Assembly: GCA_002778195.1 (NCBI GenBank)
Contig: PCDI01000019.1
Location: 248,001 to 312,000, forward strand
Reading direction: 5' to 3'
Source: Raffaelea ambrosiae
Lineage: Eukaryota; Ascomycota; Sordariomycetes; Ophiostomatales; Ophiostomataceae
Length of the DNA: 64,000 nucleotides
The position numbers were made by a program, and so were the translations under genes. Position 1 is the stretch's first letter, and each line of letters opens with the position of its first letter. Shown here in pieces: positions 31,944 to 43,357 of the stretch. The notes beneath the pieces were generated by a model. It searched no databases. It was not told the origin of the DNA and was given only the letters and a program-made list of their open reading frames with translations.

Positions 31944-34900
31944 TTACTTCCTCAAAACCCCCAGGATCCCTGGCGCATGCGCAAACGTCGTCCCGTCAAA
32001 GTCGCCCACCTCGTCGCGTCCAACCAGAAAACTCTCCGGCGGTCCCAAGAACGACGCCCGCACGCCGCCCAGATTCACCACGATCTTTTGCACAATCACG
32101 CTCGGCATCAGCGCCCAGATGCGCAGCGTGTACGCCGCGCCGCCGCTGCCACCTGCATTGCCCGCAATCTGGAACGGCGTCGTCGTGTAGTTCCCCGTCA
32201 CGCCCCAGACGCTGTCCGCCACCGCATAGCCCCAGCCGGGCGGCATCGACTGGCCGACCGAGTCGCCCACCGGGCGGACCATGGTGGGCGCCGGTGCCGC
32301 TTCCCCGCTTGGGTACAGCGCAATGCCGTACTCGAGCGGCGTGTCGTCGCCGAGGTAGTTCTGGGTCGGCGACAGGTAGACGGTCACGTTGGCCAGGCCC
32401 GCGTAGGCGGACGCATTGGAAAACAGGTACAGCTTGTATTCGAGAGCCGGCGCGTCGGCCACGTCGAGCTTCTCGGTGCTCTGCGGCCACAGGCCGACGC
32501 CGCTGCCGGTGCGGCCGTACTCCTGGAACGTGTGGTACGTGACGCCGCTGGCGGCCGACTGGTTGGCGGGCACAATGGCCTGGTAGTGGGCGCCCTCAAT
32601 GGCGACGGTGGCATCCGACTCGACAAAGCCGGCCGTGAAGCTGCTGGGGACGGAACGCACAATGACGGGCACCTGCAGCGTCGGCGCGGAGTAGCCGTAT
32701 CGGTCGAACGCCCTGCACGGCGTTGTAATGTTGATCTGGACCGTGCCGTTGGTGGCCAGCGTCCAGTCGTCGACGGAGACGTAGATGCGGACATCGTTGT
32801 CGCCATTCGGGCCGACGGTGCCGCTGTATTGCGACAGCTTCAACCACGGCTGCGCGGGCGCCGCTGTCCACTGGCAAGCGCGCGTGCCTCGAGAAAACAC
32901 GTCAAAGTACCGCCGTGCTGGGCCGTACGGGTCCAGCGGCAAAGTCGTCAACGAGTTGGCCGAGTTGGGATGGAACTGGTCGTCGCCCTGCACCGTGGCG
33001 TTGGAGCCTTCGATGCCGACACCGACCTCGCCACCCAGCGAAGCAAACGCTGTCTGCACATAGGACATGGCCGGCAGTGTGTTGCGCATGGGCTGCTGCC
33101 AGTAGCCATCGTAGCCGAGATGGGTTTCTACACTGTTAGTCTGGGACAGCCACAAAAAAGAAAGAAAAAAAAGAAAGAACAAAAAACAAAACAAAAACAA
33201 AAACAAAAACAAAAACAAAAAAAATCATCAAGAAGCGGGTTGGCACCTACGGTCCATCAAATGGTTCCACTTCCCGTCCAAGAGCCCATTCCACCGCACG
33301 GTCAAGTTGGCATCCTCGTTGGACGCCTCCAACACCTCCCGGATCATGCGGTTGGCCGCGTTGCGCTTCTGCCCGGCATACAGCAGGTTCTTGGCCGCCC
33401 CAATATAGACGCGGTGCACGATCTCGCCGGCCAGCACCGGATGCAGGATCGTCTCGAAAAAGGCCGCCTGGGTCCCCTCGTCCAGGTCGTCGTACACGGC
33501 CTGCGCGTCCTCGACCAGCGCCTGCCACTGCGCCAGCACCGCGTCCGCCTCGCCGTAGTTGATCACCGAGTACGTCTGCGGCTCCACCAGCTCAAACTTG
33601 CGCCGGCTGGCAAACATGCTGTAGCGGGCCACAATGTCCACGATGCGGTCGGTCGCCGTGTCCGACTCGTCCAGCCCAAACTCCCTCTGCACCCACTCGG
33701 ACGCCCATCGGCTCGTGCCGTCCACGCCCCAGCGCGGCACGTCGTACGCCAGGTCCAGAAAGTGGCTGATGGGGAGCTCCAGGCCCTTCATGTCGCCCAC
33801 GTTGACGATCCAGATGCGGTCGGCCCCGCGCGCGTACGCCAGCGACAGCTGCTCGGCCGTCTTGGTCAGCTGCGCCGTGTTGATCCACTTGTAGTTGCGC
33901 GGGTCGCCGACGTAGTCAAAGTGGTAATAGACGCCGGCACCGCCGGTCCGGTTGCGCTCGCTGGCCAGCGGCAGCCGCCGCACATTGCCCCAGTTGTCGT
34001 CCGACCAGAGCAGGGTCACGTCCTCGGGGACCTGCAGGCCGTCAAACAAGTACGACTGCACCTCTTTGTAGAGGCACCACATCTGGGGGACGTCGGCGAT
34101 GTCCTGTCCCAAGCCCGCGCTGATGATGGCCTGCTGGTTCTGGACCAGCTGGTTGAGCATCGAGACGATCTTGTCCGTGCCCAGTCCTTCGATGGCCGTG
34201 TCGCCCGAGCCGCGCATGCCCATGGTCCACAGCGAGTTGCGCGCATACGGCTTCGCCCGCTGCACGCCGTACCGGAAGTAGTCGTCGATGGTCGCGTTGT
34301 TCAGGTTGTAGGCCCACTCCCCCTGGTAGAAGTGCTTGAACTCGTTCTGCGCCCGCATCAGCGGCTCCGTGTGGGAGCTGCCCATGACCACCTCGAAGGC
34401 GTCCGCCAGCGGCTGATTGCCCGGGTCGTCCACCTCGAACATGGTGGCCCAGATGGCCGGCCACAGGTAGTTGGCCCGCAGCCGCAGCAGGAGCTCAAAC
34501 ACGAGCCCGTAGAATGCCGGGCCATAGCCGGCGCCGTAGGGCGTGTCGGGCCAGTGTGTGGCCACCCAGCTGGTGAGTGCTGGCTGCTCGTCGTTGAAAA
34601 AGAGGCCGCGGTAGCGCACGGACGGGGAGTCTTGGACTTTGGTCACACCCGGCAGCACATAGATGTTCTTGTTTGGGGGCACCGGCGAGTCGGCCCAAAA
34701 GTACCACGGCGACACGCCGATCTGCTCGCTGATGTCGTAGATCCCAAAGATGGTGCCGCGCGGGTCGCTGCCGGCAATGACCAGCGCTTTCGCGCATCCG
34801 GGAACCGGGTTGGACACCACGGTGCTCACAAAGGCCTCCCATTGGCCGCTGATCTTGGACACATCGATGGCCTGGGAGGCCACCAGGCTGTCAATGACGT

Positions 34901-35321
34901 TGGAGTGGCCGACCGTGCCGGCGATCACAACGGTGTTCTTGGGCGACGGATCGGCGTACTTGGGTCCCGAAAACGAGCTGTTCCCTGTGGTGCTGTACAC
35001 CGTGTTGTTCTTGTTGTTCACCGGGCGGTACGAGTACACCGCCGGTGAGGCCCCGTGGATGCCATTGGACAGCGTCAAGTTGGTTCCTGTAACGCGCCCA
35101 AAGTCGATGGCCAGGTCGCCGGCCGCACGAATGACACCCCAGTAGTCGTTGTCAGACACGAGAATCTGCCCTGTGCCTTGTTTGTTGCCGGCGATCTGGA
35201 AGCTGCCCGGGACGCCGTCGGCGAAGGTGATGATCGACTGTTGGCCGAGAGCGGCAACAGAGGCAGCTTTTTCTGTGGCCAGAAGGGCCATCAGAGCCCA
35301 GGCCAGCGTTCTCTTCATCAT
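31944..35321 (-). CDS. Secreted glycoside hydrolase family 115 (xylan alpha-1,2-glucuronidase)
   Basis: Exons 35321-33251 and 33127-31944 give 1084 residues. A signal peptide (MMKRTLAWALMALLATEKAA) points to secretion. The GH115 signature AGSDPRGTIFGIYDISEQIG followed by VSPWYFWADSPVPP is clear. Further family segments are RGLFFNDEQPALTSW, YLWPAIWATMFEVDDPGNQ, LMRAQNEFKHFYQGEW, MGMRGSGDTAIEG and, across the intron, MDQTHLGYDGYWQQP. The C-terminal portion after the junction matches the C-terminal domain usual in this family. GH115 enzymes remove (4-O-methyl)glucuronic acid from glucuronoxylan, so the gene belongs to hemicellulose breakdown. The 123-base intron carries a CAAAAA/ACAAAA run on the + strand. 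Either of the two first ATGs could be used. Confidence 0.93.
33165..33225. repeat. A-rich (ACAAAA)n microsatellite in the GH115 intron
   Basis: Repeated AAAAAC units occupy about half of intron 33128-33250; on the coding strand they form the pyrimidine tract after the donor. Confidence 0.8.
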
Positions 35322-36521
35322 GGCAGCTGTTTTTTTTTTTCTCTTTTTTTCTTCGTTTTTCTTTTTTTACGAGTGTCGTGAAAGCGGATGTGTTGTCGGT
35401 GGTGTCCACGCTCTACACACCCTCGAGCGATCTTCCCAGATCTTCGATCCTCGCACGGGAACAGCTGCGACACTGGATGCAGCTTGCTTGTATATCCAGG
35501 AACAGAGCTCTGCTTCGTAGATTGCTTTTCAATTAAGAGCACACCACTACTTGTATATAACGGTGGAATGCGCAACTTCCACTTCCCGGTGGAGTGCTTG
35601 ATACCCGTTCCCAACCAACATTGTGGGTATTTCCTAATTATCCAGGAACACGATGCCAATTGCGTGGTTTGCACGGTAGGATGATGTTGCGATGTGCAGT
35701 GCGGTCGGTTACTGTGGGATAGTGGAACAATGGAACAGTTGAATCAACAACGCTTTTGCAATTGAGCCAGAGGGTGAAGCCTGGGTAAACGGGCGTAAAC
35801 GGGCTTCCCCGCCCGGGTCATGCCAAGCCATAATGAAGGCTATTCTGTCGTTCTAAAATTCTGTAGTCTGGCCATTCGTAGGTATTGACTGGGGCCTTTG
35901 CCTCTGGAATCCTACCTTTTCCAGTGGCGGTCTGGCAATGTCTTGCAAGCATCGTCTTCTTCTATTCAAAGTAGAAATTTCTCCGTCGGCTGATCGGTCC
36001 GTAAAGAGAGAGGAACGGTACGTTCTCCTCATTCTGAATTTAGCCGCGATGATTTTCGTGATTTCCGTGATAACTAGTGACTCCGCAATTCTCAGTTCTG
36101 TTGTTCTGTATGTGGGTTTAGACATTGGGGAGCAACTGGGGGAGCAGCACGCCAATTAGCAGGGCTAACGCCACTGTGGGGCGTAATACTGATGGGGGGT
36201 GCTGTATTAGCCCCACGCTTGATAGCTTGGATAAGTCGCCTAGATAGAGGACTCCTGGCTACGGAGGGGAAGAAAAAAGACTGTTCCAGAAAATAGCACC
36301 CCAAGGTCGTGCAGGGCTCTATTACGCCCACTCCTCCATTTGAAGCACACCACACACACACACACAGCTCTATCGACGTTACTTACACCCTTTCACCCTG
36401 GGGTTCGGTTTAAACCCTTTTTCGATAAAGACATCCCACTACGGCCGAGCGCCACGGTAATGCCACATCTCTCGGCCCATGGACGCAAATTATTGTCGTC
36501 AACTCCACCTACAGGCTAACA
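35322..36521. other. Intergenic, divergent region upstream of GH115 and the HNH_2 relic
   Basis: Contains T-rich tracts just upstream of the GH115 start (35331-35367), a (CA)n run at about 36346-36366, and an inverted pair GGGCGTAATA (36179-36188)/TATTACGCCC (36320-36329). Bases 35690-36250 are AT-richer than the genes. No open frame here looks coding. Confidence 0.45.
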
Positions 36522-37827
36522 ATGGCAATGCCATCCTCGTCTCACCACCGCCACCAGGAATCTCTGAAAGCTGTCTTCGACCTCTCATCCACGACACCCA
36601 CCACGCCGCGGGCGGCGGAACGCGCTAGCGCAGGACAGACGTTCTACCAAATCAACCATCCCTTCGAGGAACTGAAGGCCGACGCAACTGCCAATGCGGG
36701 CCGGCGCAGATACATCGAGCAAGGCTGGTCCGGTTCACGTACGAGCAGGCCCTGTCTCAACTATCTCAGGACATTTTCCTCTGCGCTTTCTTCCGGGCGC
36801 TCGCGCTTGATCTCGACACGGCGGCCTCCGCGCTGTGTTTTGACGACCTGGCGTCGCCCTTTGTCGCGTTTGCCGAATACCTGATGGACCGTTTCTTCCT
36901 GCCGCGTGCGTCTTCGCATTGGTACACCTTTGTCGAGAGCATGCGCCCCCCCTGACTGTCTTGCACAGTGAGAGCATCAACCAGACAGACCCCGCAACCG
37001 TCGCCCGCACCGCACTCGGCCGTCTTGCGCGCGCTGGGCGACAGCGTCGTTCATCGGCACGCCAGACCGGGTGGCATCTCTGCGGGGGGCCTGCCTGATC
37101 CGGGACGGGCATCGGTGCGTCGTTACGCGCAGTTTCAGCTCGTCGGAGTACGAAACGCGCTACGCCGACCAGGGCGCAGACGCTCGGGATGACGGCGGTG
37201 TCTTGTTTGCACAGCAAAACGCACTCAGGTTCGACAAGCTCGAGGTAGCGCACACCCTTCCACATTCTTTGATGAAAGCAAATGCAAACAGAGAGCTGGC
37301 GAGTACTCTCCTCTTCAGCAGCCGACTTATGCATACAACCACTAAAGCAGTCCCCAGGACATGCCCACGAAGCCGCCCTGGCCATATCGAATATGTTCGA
37401 TTACGACGTCACACACATGATCGATGGCGTCGACATTGACTGACCAATCAATGCGCTGACCTTGACAGCCGCGCTCCATGAGCAGTTTTGGGGCCTTCAA
37501 GGTCTTCTTCGACGCCGTCCCAGGCGCCTACAACACGTACAATGTTCAATCGTTCTTGTCTCCGCGTACAACTGCCTCCTTTTTGGGCTTCCTGTGACTC
37601 GAACGCTGTTTGTCATGGATGCACACACAACCGCTCCGCCCTCGCCGCGTCTCCTGGCCGTGCACCGTGCCATGGCACACATTCTGCACCTCTCAGGTGC
37701 GGACGATTCTATTGACAGTGTGCTGCGGGACATGGAGACGAACCTCGTTCCGGACGACGGGTCGTTGGAGCTAGGGCGTCTAGCGAGCCTTCGTTTAGGC
37801 GGATGGCTGGACGGCAAGGTTTGGTAA
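36522..37827 (+). pseudogene. Frameshifted HNH_2-type (fungal HNH endonuclease domain) gene
   Basis: Pieces in shifting frames together read like a fungal HNH_2-domain protein. 36522-36720 gives MAMPSSS...FYQINHPFEELKADA. From 36722 another frame gives RLVRFTYEQALSQLSQDIF to FFLP; an intron fits at 36906-36968; then LRASTRQTPQPSPAP follows. After a shift near 37048, FIGTPDRVASLRGACLIRDG and HRCVVTRSF form the start of the HNH module, with LEVAHTLPHSLM carrying the likely core His. A second intron fits at 37303-37357. The frame then reads AALAISNMFDYDVTHMIDG and hits TGA at 37441-37443 before PINALTLTAALHEQF; a TTTT run at 37486-37489 shifts the frame again, and the tail PVTRTLFVMDAHTTAPPSPR ends at TAG 37825. 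At least three frame breaks plus one stop make it a pseudogene, unless the indels are sequencing errors. The function of intact relatives is not established. Confidence 0.72.
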
Positions 37828-38273
37828 AGGTCTGCGTTCCCTGCGGTGTTGATGACTCTGGGTCTGGATCTCTGGACGCATGAGGAACATACACGAGACT
37901 GGCGGGGGGCTGTTTGTTGAGACAGAAGCCTTGCCTAACTGCTAGCAGCTACGGCCCATACTTGTGATCCGCGCTGTCCGCGACACAACCCGCATTGTTG
38001 AAACCTAGATGCGCAAGAAGATCACTGCGGGCAAGACCAACAACTGCACGCTGGACAGTGGTGTGTCATTTGGAAGAAGTGGTGGGTGGAGGCCAAACCG
38101 TCGCATATAAGACTTTGTCCCGTCGTGTCGCGACGACAACGTGGTCGCTTTCCACACGACACACGCCATGTCTTTGGCGTCGCCAGGTACTTTGCGTGGC
38201 TGTTTGAGCAGGCTCTGTGCAACTAGTGCCTGGGCGACCAGCCGGTGGGCTCCAGCGGCCGCTCAAACAGATG

Positions 38274-38292
38274 CCCCCCCCCCCCCCCCCCC
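38274..38292. repeat. Poly-C homopolymer (19 bases)
   Basis: Nineteen uninterrupted C residues on the + strand in an intergenic region. Confidence 0.95.
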
Positions 38293-39332
38293 TAGTACGA
38301 GGCAAGGCAGTGCCAGTGCCTGAAATACGACCACTATGCAGAGGAGCCACTGAACGACATCAAGCGTGGGCGGACACGGGAAGGCGGACCCATCATACTG
38401 GCAGTAAGGTCACACGCCCTCCGCCTATATATTTTTATTTCCATGTAAATCTTGTGGTAATATGCCGTTTTCATGTGCGTCGACCGAATCCCATCACCTT
38501 GCACAAACCCAATCTCATAATTCAGAAGTCTCCTAGAAATCCCATCTACTGGGTCTCCCATGTGGACGGGTGTTGGGTTTCACCGTGCTAAAAATACGAG
38601 ATCGACGACGGAGCGCACACTGGTCGTTTGCCTTTTTGGTCGAAGTTGGACACAACCCCAGAACACCACGCACTATTACAAGGCAGCTGTGAACTAAAAA
38701 GCGGTGTGTCAACACGGGCGGTTTTTTTTTTTGCCCAGTGTCTTGGAACCGGTTCCGCGCACATTTGGCGCAAAAGTTCCGCGGAGCCAAGAAAACCTGT
38801 ACGTAACGAATGCAGCCGAACCGTTGGCACAGACGACACAGGCCCCCCTCCACGCTGTTTTTTTTTGTATCAGCTCAGAGTGAATGACGTTCGTGCTCGC
38901 CTAACCTTCCCCATTCAGGGCACGCTTATCTCCTGGGCTGTACCGTCGTGCTTGGGTGACCTTCCTATTCTTGCCCATTCTTGTTGGCATTTGCCAGGGA
39001 ACGCTGCGGCTAGGTGGAAAAACTGGCGTGGCTTACTTGCTTCCAGCTTGCTTCTAGCTTGCTTTCAGTCCGTTCGTTGCGGCGCCGTCCCAGAAAGTAA
39101 AGCCGAGGGGCATTGCTCCGAGGAGGACTGCTTGTCCGAACGCCAACCAGTTTCCAGCCTTGCCCCATCTTTGCTATCTGCCTGCAGGCAGACACACACA
39201 GAAGAGACAGGCAGAAGTAGAGGGGCAAGGGGCCGTCATCGGTGGGCCGGCGGTCGGGCTAGAATGGCCACCGCGGCCGAGAGAGTGGAGTGGGGTCTCG
39301 CATATAAGAGATCAGCCAACCACAGAGGGTCT

Positions 39333-39346
39333 CGGACATATGTCCG
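39333..39346. promoter_or_regulatory. Perfect palindrome CGG-N8-CCG, candidate Zn2Cys6 binding site
   Basis: CGGACATATGTCCG is its own reverse complement and has the inverted CGG half-sites bound by Zn2Cys6 dimers. It lies about 410 bases upstream of a Zn2Cys6 gene start, which would allow autoregulation. The site is seen directly; binding is inferred. Confidence 0.45.
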
Positions 39347-39355
39347 GGGTTTAAT

Positions 39356-39376
39356 CTTATCAGATGATCTGATAAG
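39356..39376. promoter_or_regulatory. Inverted GATA pair
   Basis: CTTATCAGA and TCTGATAAG face each other with three bases (TGA) between them, giving a near-perfect 21-base palindrome with two GATA sites. Such paired sites are typical targets of fungal GATA regulators (nitrogen, iron or light control). It is 9 bases downstream of the CGG palindrome. Confidence 0.45.
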
Positions 39377-39752
39377 AAGAAGCAGAAAAGCCCGACCCCG
39401 AATTTTCTTACTCTCTGGATTCTTCACCCGCAAAATGTGCTCGGAAAGGCTAGGGATTTATATGTTATTTTATATTTTTTTTATTACTTTTGGCCTGGAA
39501 GGGAAGAACAGGGCTTTGAACAGTTCCCCCCCTAAAAAGCGAGAAGAGGGGACCCACCTTAATAAGGTCCCTTTCAGGCAAGTCATAACGGTGATTTCCA
39601 GCACGAAACTCATAAGTCGTCATCACTCTCTTCCTTCACTTTCAATCGCCATCAGCGAACAAGCCGGCCCTGGCTCAAGGATGTGATTGCTCTGTCCGTC
39701 GGTCTGAGAAAAGGAAAAGAAAGGAAAAGCCCTCGCCCACCACCAGAAAGCC

Positions 39753-42700
39753 ATGGCCGACTACACGAGCCCGCGCAGCAATACGACGGTGTCCGCGGCC
39801 CCCCCGCGGCCTGCGCGTAAGCGACGGCGCCCAGCCGTGGTGTGTGCCGAATGTCGGCGGCGCAAAATTGCCTGCGATCGCAAGACGCCGTGCGGACAAT
39901 GCGCGCTGCACAACGTCGAGTGTGTGTATGTGACGGGCGCCGTGCCGCCGCCGTATGGACGGCCCCTTCGGCCGCCACCGGCGAGTCCCGGGTCGCAATC
40001 GGGGCTGGTTAGCGATGGCGCGGGAGGCGTGGGCGGAACGCTGGTGACCAAGTCAGTATCGTCCATGCTCGACCTGGGCGAGGCCAAGCAGCATCTGGAG
40101 CAGCATAATCAGCATCATCATCATCATCACCAGCAGCACCAGCACCAGCAGCACCAGCAGCAGCCCCAGCAGCAGGACGTGTCGTCCCTGGACGAAGATT
40201 TGCCGGCCGAGGAGTCGAGCATGCTCGTGTCGCTCGGCGAGCGGTCATCGCGATTTGGCGGGCGCATGGCCAAGACGCGGCTGTTTGGAAGGACGCACTG
40301 GATGAACAACATGGATCAGGTGTGTGCTGTGGAGGAGGAGGAGACTTGCTTGCCCGTTGTCTCTCGTCTCTTGTGCATCTCCTCCCTACTGACTAACTCC
40401 ACCCCAGTTCAAAGATATCCACAGCCTCACGCACCTGGTGCACTTTGCCGTCGGCTCGTCGATCTACCGGTCGATGCGTCTGTGCAAGAAGATCGGCCAG
40501 GCCGTCAAGGCCGACGAGCAGCGGAGGATTGCGGCGCCGGCGGCCGAGGGCGACCCGGAGTGGTTTGCGCCGCTGCCGCGCGCCGTCAGCGACCGCCTGG
40601 TGGACCTCTACTTCATGGTCTTTGAGCCCCTGCTCCGCGTGCTGCACCGGCCGACGTTCCAGAGAGAATACCGCCAGTTCCTCGACGGCAGCCTGCCCCA
40701 GCCGTATCCCGACACGTTCATGGTGAAGCTCCTGCTGGTGCTCGCGCTCGGCAGCTGCTTCTACGACGGGCCCGACGCCGAGTCGATCCACGACAGCCTC
40801 CGCATCTCGGTCGCCCGGGCGGTCCGCAGGACCGACGCCGCCTACTGCGCACCCCTCAACAAGCACCGCCTCAACATGGACACGATGCAGATGTACTGCT
40901 TGGTGACGATTGCGCGCCAGACGACCGCCCTCGAGATCGGCGACGACCTCATGTGGTTCACGGCCGGCGGCCTGCTGCACACGGCCTTTGGCATGGGCTA
41001 CAACCGCGACCCGTCGCACTTCAAGTCGCTGTCGCCCTTCCAGTCCGAAATGCGCCGCCGGCTGTGGGCCACGGTGCTCGAGCTGGTCGTGCAGGCGAGC
41101 CTCGACCAGGGCATGCCGCCACTCATCAGCACCGACGACTACGACTGCCTGCCGCCGTCGAACCTGGACGATGACCAGATCGAGGAGGACGAAGAGGAGG
41201 ATATGATCAGCCGGGCCGGAGGAGGAGGAGGAGGAGGAGGAGGAGGAGGAGGAGGCGGAGGCGGAGGCGGTGGCAGCAACCGGGCGGCATCGGTGCACAA
41301 GGCCTTCTCCAGCAAGGCGCAGCCCGACCCGGTGTTCACAGACTGCACCATGCAGCGCCTGCTCTGCCGCTCGCTCCCCGTCCGTCTGCGCATCAGCAAA
41401 GCGCTCAACAGCCTCGGCGCCGGCCTGTCGTACGACCGCGCGCTGCAGCTGAACTCGGATCTGCTGGAGGCCAGCCGGTGCTCGGCCGCCATGGTCAAGT
41501 CGGCGCCCCTGATGGGCGAAGAGAGGGAGCCGCTGCGCAAGGATTCTTCTTCGTCTTCCACGGCTGCTGCTGCTGATCCCAGCAAGACGGCCGCCCGCCG
41601 CCAGCCTTCCAAAGACCACGCCGGGTTCGCGCGCCTCCGGCTGGCCTTCTACGAGCTGCTCACCCGCCGCTTCCACCACGCCCTGCACGCCCCGTTTGCC
41701 CGCAAGGCGACCAACAACGTGCAGTTCTTCTACTCGCGACGAGCCCGTATCGAGACCGCTTTGAAGCTGTTTTCCTTCTTCCGTCCGCCATCGTCGCATC
41801 CTCACCGGTATACACCATTAGGAGGAGGAGGAGGAGGAGGAGGAGAAAGAGAAAGAGGAAGAGGACGCGAGGACGAGACGGCGACAGGATCCACGACCGA
41901 CAGCCGTCCGCGGAGGAGCGGTGACCCCTGTTGGCGCTTTCTGCTGATGGGCCGCGGGCTGATCAAGTGCACGATTATCGACCTGGACGCCAGCATCAGC
42001 ACGGAGATGATTCTGCAGCTGCAGGAGGACTACGTGCCCGGCACCGACATGACCATGTCGCAGCGCGAGATCTACGAGACGGCCAAGGACATTACGCGCA
42101 TCTCGTGCGAGCGGGTCGAGACGGGCGAGACGAACGTGCGGGGCCACGTGTTCTACTCGGGCACGCTGGCCCAGATCGAGGCCCTGATCGAGGGACGGCC
42201 GATCCGGGCGAGCATCATGGAGGCCGCCCAGCGCACGGCCGCCCAGTGCACCGAAGCGCTGCGGGCGTATGCCGCGCGCAAGGGGGTGGTGCTGCCGGAC
42301 GAGCTGGCGGGCGGCAACGACGCCAAGGGCGACGACGACGACGACGACGGCGGCGACGACGATGGCGGCAGCTTCGGCGACACCAAAGGAGGCGAGGGTG
42401 TCCATGGTGGTAGTGGTGGTGGTGGTGGCGGCGGTGGTGGTGATGATATGGGAATGGGGGACACGAATACCGGCGACGAAGACGCCGACATGGTGACGGT
42501 GTCACCCGTGGATCTGCACGGTGGTGACCCCCTGGGCATCGCCGGCAGCGTGTTCTCGCAGAGCGGCACGTACACGTTCAACCAGCTGGAGGCCGCAGCA
42601 GCGGCAGCGGCGGCCGACCTGGGCGACGTCGACTCGGGGGTGCATCTGCCGAGCACCGACATTAGCGCCACTGGGAGCAGCAACAGCGGGCCCTGGACGG

Positions 42701-42789
42701 ACGAGTGGATTGTCGATCCACAGGGCGACTTTGGCTACGGCAACTGGTTCTTCCCGGTCAACGAGCAGATTGGGAATGACGGGCCATGA
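39753..42789 (+). CDS. Zn2Cys6 transcription factor with fungal-specific transcription factor domain
   Basis: Exons 39753-40319 and 40408-42789 (88-base intron, phase 0) give 982 residues. The zinc cluster is at residues 31-57 with spacing C-x2-C-x6-C-x5-C-x2-C-x6-C (CAECRRRKIAC ... CGQCALHNVEC), preceded by the basic RKRRR. The middle domain is recognisable from VDLYFMVFEPLLRVLHRPTF, GFGMGYNRDPSHF-like text (AFGMGYNRDPSHFKSL), SEMRRRLWATVLELVVQASL and GMPPLISTDDYDCLPP. The protein is nuclear and DNA-binding by family; its target pathway is unknown. Low-complexity expansions are striking: His/Gln after the cluster, a 22-residue poly-Gly from a GGA run at 41219-41273, and Asp/Gly tracts near the C-terminus. 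It is convergent with the AIF-like gene. The upstream CGG-N8-CCG palindrome may be its own target. Confidence 0.92.
41219..41273. repeat. GGA/GGC trinucleotide repeat coding poly-glycine
   Basis: A (GGA)n tract passing into GGC/GGT codons inside the Zn2Cys6 gene encodes about 20 consecutive glycines. A second GGA run occurs at 41820-41844 in the same exon. Confidence 0.9.
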
Positions 42790-43357
42790 TGGGAGAGGGT
42801 AGAAAGAACGGGGAAAGAGAAAGAGAAAGGAACGGGAAACACGGGAAACACGAGAAACGGGATACCGGAAAGGAAAGCCCAAGCAAACCTGGAAACGGAA
42901 CCGGGAACGGAAATCAAAAGGTCTGGGGGAAAAAAAGGTGGCTAGTTCATGTGTAAGGATCCAGGATGGGCGTTAACGGTGTGTGTTTGCGGATATCTCT
43001 GGGAAATGGGAAAACACCCTCTCTTGTTATTGTGTGTATCGTGTAAGATCATTATTCATCTCCTGTCTTTATATCTCCCACCGCTTTATTTTTTTCATTT
43101 TTTTTCCCCTCTGGAATCACCTCTGGAGTCGGCCCCGATAGACATACTCCTCCATGTTCGTTCGTTATGAATTGCAATGATGCCACCCAAGGATGGCAAC
43201 CGACAAATATGGTCCACTCATATTTCTGACAAAGCTCGCTCTTGTGAAACAGCAAACTTATAAATCTACACAAACCCCCAAACCAGCCCACCCCCGCCCC
43301 CTAATCCATGACAAACAGCATTGAAGAGCATCCGTGAAACAAAACCATCCTTCAGCA
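42790..43357. other. Intergenic region between convergent Zn2Cys6 and AIF-like genes
   Basis: Starts with a purine-rich GGGAAA/GAAAC tract (42790-42930), then T-rich sequence near 43080-43110. It holds the two 3' ends; no gene is seen. Confidence 0.5.

Larger units (their letters stand above)
37828..39752. other. Intergenic region upstream of the first Zn2Cys6 gene
   Basis: Holds a 19-base C run (38274-38292), TATA-like CATATAAGA motifs at about 38103 and 39301, a CGG-N8-CCG palindrome (39333-39346) and an inverted GATA pair (39356-39376). Around 38060-38400 a frame with a stop reads YFAWLFEQALCN and KYDHYAEEPLNDIKRGR, which may be gene debris, but I cannot name a family. Confidence 0.45.

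Noticed and set aside
31977..35048. Continuous 1023-codon + frame opposite the GH115 gene
   Set aside because: It runs across the GH115 intron region only because of the third-position GC bias; the composition is Arg/His/Val/Ala-rich and no motif was found.
38060..38400. Possible gene debris reading YFAWLFEQALCN, then KYDHYAEEPLNDIKRGR after stops
   Set aside because: The text looks protein-like, but it is interrupted by stops and a poly-C run and I cannot assign a family, so it is not listed as a pseudogene.
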